A DNA stretch of 6,607 nucleotides from Candidatus Dadabacteria bacterium UBA2774. GTDB lineage: Bacteria > Desulfobacterota_D > UBA1144 > Nemesobacterales > UBA2774. This document shows positions 5,626-6,607 of this stretch, one piece after another. The notes under the pieces were generated by a model. It ran no database searches. It was not told the DNA's origin and saw nothing but the letters and a program-made list of their open reading frames with translations. Position numbers and translations under genes: made by a program. The DNA is taken from contig DEIM01000098.1 in assembly GCA_002352485.1 (NCBI GenBank), forward strand, positions 1 through 6,607. The letters are read 5' to 3'. The stretch's first letter is position 1, and every line of letters begins with the position of its first letter.

Positions 5626-5653
5626 GTGAAGTACTACTCAGGAGGTGCAAGAA

Positions 5654-5980
5654 ATGAGATCTCTAATGTTACCCGTAATTTTATTATTCATCCTCGCTGG
5701 TTTTCAGGGCGCGTGCGGTAAAGACGAGCCTGAAACCCTGAAGCCGGGAATTTGCGGTACGAAAGCGGGGATACTTTGTCCTGAGGGGCAGTTCTGTGAA
5801 TTCGAGCAAGGTATGTGCGGCGTAATTGACCTTGAGGGTTTTTGTTTGGAGAAGCCAGGGAATTGCACGCAGGATTACGTACCTGTTTGCGGCTGTGACG
5901 GTAAGACGTACGGGAACGACTGCAATAGGCAGATCGCAGGTGTGCAGAAAGACCACGACGGCGAATGCGCGAAGAAGTAG
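5654..5980 (+). CDS. Secreted Kazal-type serine protease inhibitor
   Basis: The 108-residue product has an N-terminal signal (1 to about 20, hydrophobic core LMLPVILLFILAGF). A Cys (C21) stands at a possible lipoprotein site, but FQGAC is a poor lipobox because Q replaces the usual Leu. A cysteine-rich linker follows (C34, C42, C48, C55: GTKAGILCPEGQFC), of a kind often found before bacterial Kazal domains. The Kazal domain has C64, C71, C79, C81, C90 and C105, with PVCGCDGKTYGNDC (77-90) and GEC (103-105). Kazal domains block serine proteases by presenting a loop after the second Cys. By alignment with ovomucoid, P1 is Q73 in CTQDY. AGGAGGT at 5640-5646, seven bases before ATG 5654, fixes this start; an in-frame GTG at 5645 lies inside the ribosome site. 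The likely role is protection from foreign or self proteases outside the cytoplasm (inference). Confidence 0.92.
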   Translation: MRSLMLPVILLFILAGFQGACGKDEPETLKPGICGTKAGILCPEGQFCEFEQGMCGVIDLEGFCLEKPGNCTQDYVPVCGCDGKTYGNDCNRQIAGVQKDHDGECAKK

Positions 5981-6015
5981 AATTAGATTATGCCTAGATT
6001 GTTGGGGATGGCCAC

Positions 6016-6030
6016 GGCTCCTTTGGAGCC
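6016..6030 (+). terminator. Possible terminator hairpin after the Kazal gene
   Basis: GGCTCC (6016-6021), loop TTT, then GGAGCC (6025-6030) form a perfect GC-rich 6-bp stem 35 bases after the Kazal stop codon. No T-run follows, so intrinsic termination is uncertain; it may instead protect the 3' end. Confidence 0.3.
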
Positions 6031-6151
6031 TCGCAATTAGGGTTAATAACTAATCCCTCTTTATTTTGGTTTCAGTAAGTTCTGTACGGTACTAGATTAA
6101 CAATGGTAGCGTTGATCAAAGTAGACCTGTTCCTTGCTTGCTCGAAACAGT

Positions 6152-6230
6152 TCCCTTTGCAAAAGGGAGAAGTCTAAAGTTTCACCCTTCGATAATCTCA
6201 GGGTGTTCGGTGATATTAAGTGCCGAGATT
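6152..6230. terminator. Stem-loops between convergent genes
   Basis: TCCCTTT-GCA-AAAGGGA (6152-6168) is a perfect 7-bp stem. CACCCT (6183-6188) pairs with AGGGTG (6200-6205), and AATCTC (6194-6199) pairs with GAGATT (6225-6230), which is followed by TTATTTCTATT on the + strand. The last two stems overlap and exclude each other. The region lies between two convergent genes and probably helps end one or both transcripts. None is a textbook terminator for the minus strand. Confidence 0.3.
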
Positions 6231-6238
6231 TATTTCTA

Positions 6239-6529
6239 TTACTGATATTCAGGCGGGAGGCTTTCATTTGAGAGGCATTCCACAGGGCATTTTGAGAGCG
6301 TGAGAAGATCCACGATTTCGGTTTCCTGACAAGTGATAGGGTCGCTTGTAAAAGTCACCTTGTCGCCAACCTGAATGTCCTTACATTCGGCGAGCTTCTT
6401 ATAGGGTTTTTGACCTATCATAAAGTAGGGGCCTTTTATAGCCTCAACTGAATATTCAGACTGGGTTTGAGCAAGTGAGCTTATGGATAGCGCCGTTATA
6501 AGAAAAAGCGCAGGAAGTAATATTTTCAA
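6239..6529 (-). CDS. Small secreted cysteine-containing protein, function unknown
   Basis: I do not recognise the family. The 96-residue product begins with a clear signal peptide (hydrophobic core ILLPALFLITALSI) and a probable cleavage after SLA at 18-20, leaving about 76 residues. The mature part has four cysteines (C49, C67, C81, C85), which could form two disulfides. The pattern FMIGQKPYKKLAEC, then IQVGDKVTFTSDP, then IVDLLTL looks like a small beta-barrel (OB- or SH3-like), which is inference from alternation alone. The start is TTG at 6529: an in-frame stop lies at 6545-6547 and no ATG intervenes. GGAGGA at 6537-6542, seven bases before the TTG, is an excellent ribosome site. A good promoter lies just upstream. 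The gene is convergent with the Kazal gene; both encode small exported Cys-containing proteins, but no functional link is shown. Confidence 0.8.
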   Translation of the reverse strand: MKILLPALFLITALSISSLAQTQSEYSVEAIKGPYFMIGQKPYKKLAECKDIQVGDKVTFTSDPITCQETEIVDLLTLSKCPVECLSNESLPPEYQ

Positions 6530-6561
6530 GAGTGTATCCTCCGGTTACTGAACTTTTAAGG

Positions 6562-6590
6562 AGTATACTCAAAGCTGCAAATAAGCTCAA
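6562..6590 (-). promoter_or_regulatory. Promoter of the small secreted protein gene
   Basis: On the minus strand, TTGAGC (+ strand 6585-6590) and TATACT (+ strand 6562-6567) are exactly 17 bases apart. They match the sigma-70 type consensus at 4 and 5 of 6 positions. The start would fall near 6555, giving a short leader that includes the GGAGGA ribosome site. The -10 box lies in a 10-bp palindrome GAGTATACTC (6561-6570). Confidence 0.55.
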
Positions 6591-6607
6591 TCTAATTTTA
6601 CCAAGCC

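Noticed and set aside
5645..5653. GTG start giving the Kazal protein three more residues
   Set aside because: The GTG overlaps the AGGAGGT ribosome site itself. ATG 5654 is spaced seven bases from that site and yields a normal signal peptide.
4046..5980. M20 hydrolase and Kazal protein as a protease-inhibitor pair
   Set aside because: Kazal domains inhibit serine proteases, whereas M20 enzymes are zinc metallohydrolases, and the two genes have separate promoters.
5826..6053. 75-residue + strand frame overlapping the Kazal gene
   Set aside because: It is a shifted reading of the Kazal domain, rich in Arg/Thr, without a start signal.

Overview
The window carries six protein-coding genes that I consider real, plus an AT-rich, gene-free left flank full of inverted repeats. 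The organism looks like a Gram-negative bacterium of middling GC. Several products have predicted signal peptides or an N-terminal membrane anchor, ATA (Ile) and AGG (Arg) are common codons, and starts include TTG. The bacterial Kazal-type inhibitor, the 14-helix DHA2 exporter and the PM20D1/CPS1-like M20 hydrolase would fit a deltaproteobacterial-grade lineage (Desulfobacterota/Dadabacteria-like). That placement is an impression from gene style and not a phylogenetic result.

Layout. Bases 1-624 hold no convincing gene. They contain two near-identical 14-nt palindromic elements, several perfect hairpins (two with 9-bp stems), a pair of mutually exclusive stem-loops, and a rho-independent-type terminator on the + strand. 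A GGGGACAGAGACC motif near 540 recalls repeats around REP-associated transposases. Bases 625-1683 (-) encode an AI-2E family membrane protein. A divergent spacer of about 210 bp follows. It contains what looks like the C-terminal remnant of another minus-strand gene, overlapping the start of the next gene. Bases 1896-3500 (+) encode a DHA2-type MFS exporter, then 3572-3952 (+) a small NTF2/SnoaL-like protein closed by a probable terminator. Bases 4046-5554 (+) encode a membrane-anchored M20 metallohydrolase with its own promoter. Bases 5654-5980 (+) encode a secreted Kazal-type protease inhibitor with its own promoter and an excellent ribosome binding site. Finally, 6239-6529 (-) encodes a small secreted cysteine-containing protein of unknown function, with a TTG start and a good promoter.

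How they work together. I see no single pathway. The common theme is the cell envelope: two multi-helix membrane proteins, one periplasm-facing anchored hydrolase and two small exported proteins. Only the MFS and NTF2-like genes look co-transcribed. The rest have their own promoters or face opposite directions. I did not find a convincing new multi-gene system. The parts most worth a second look are the structured non-coding left flank, the buried gene remnant at 1796-1895 with the hairpin over the MFS start, the possibly leaderless M20 gene, and the unusual reactive-site residue of the Kazal protein.
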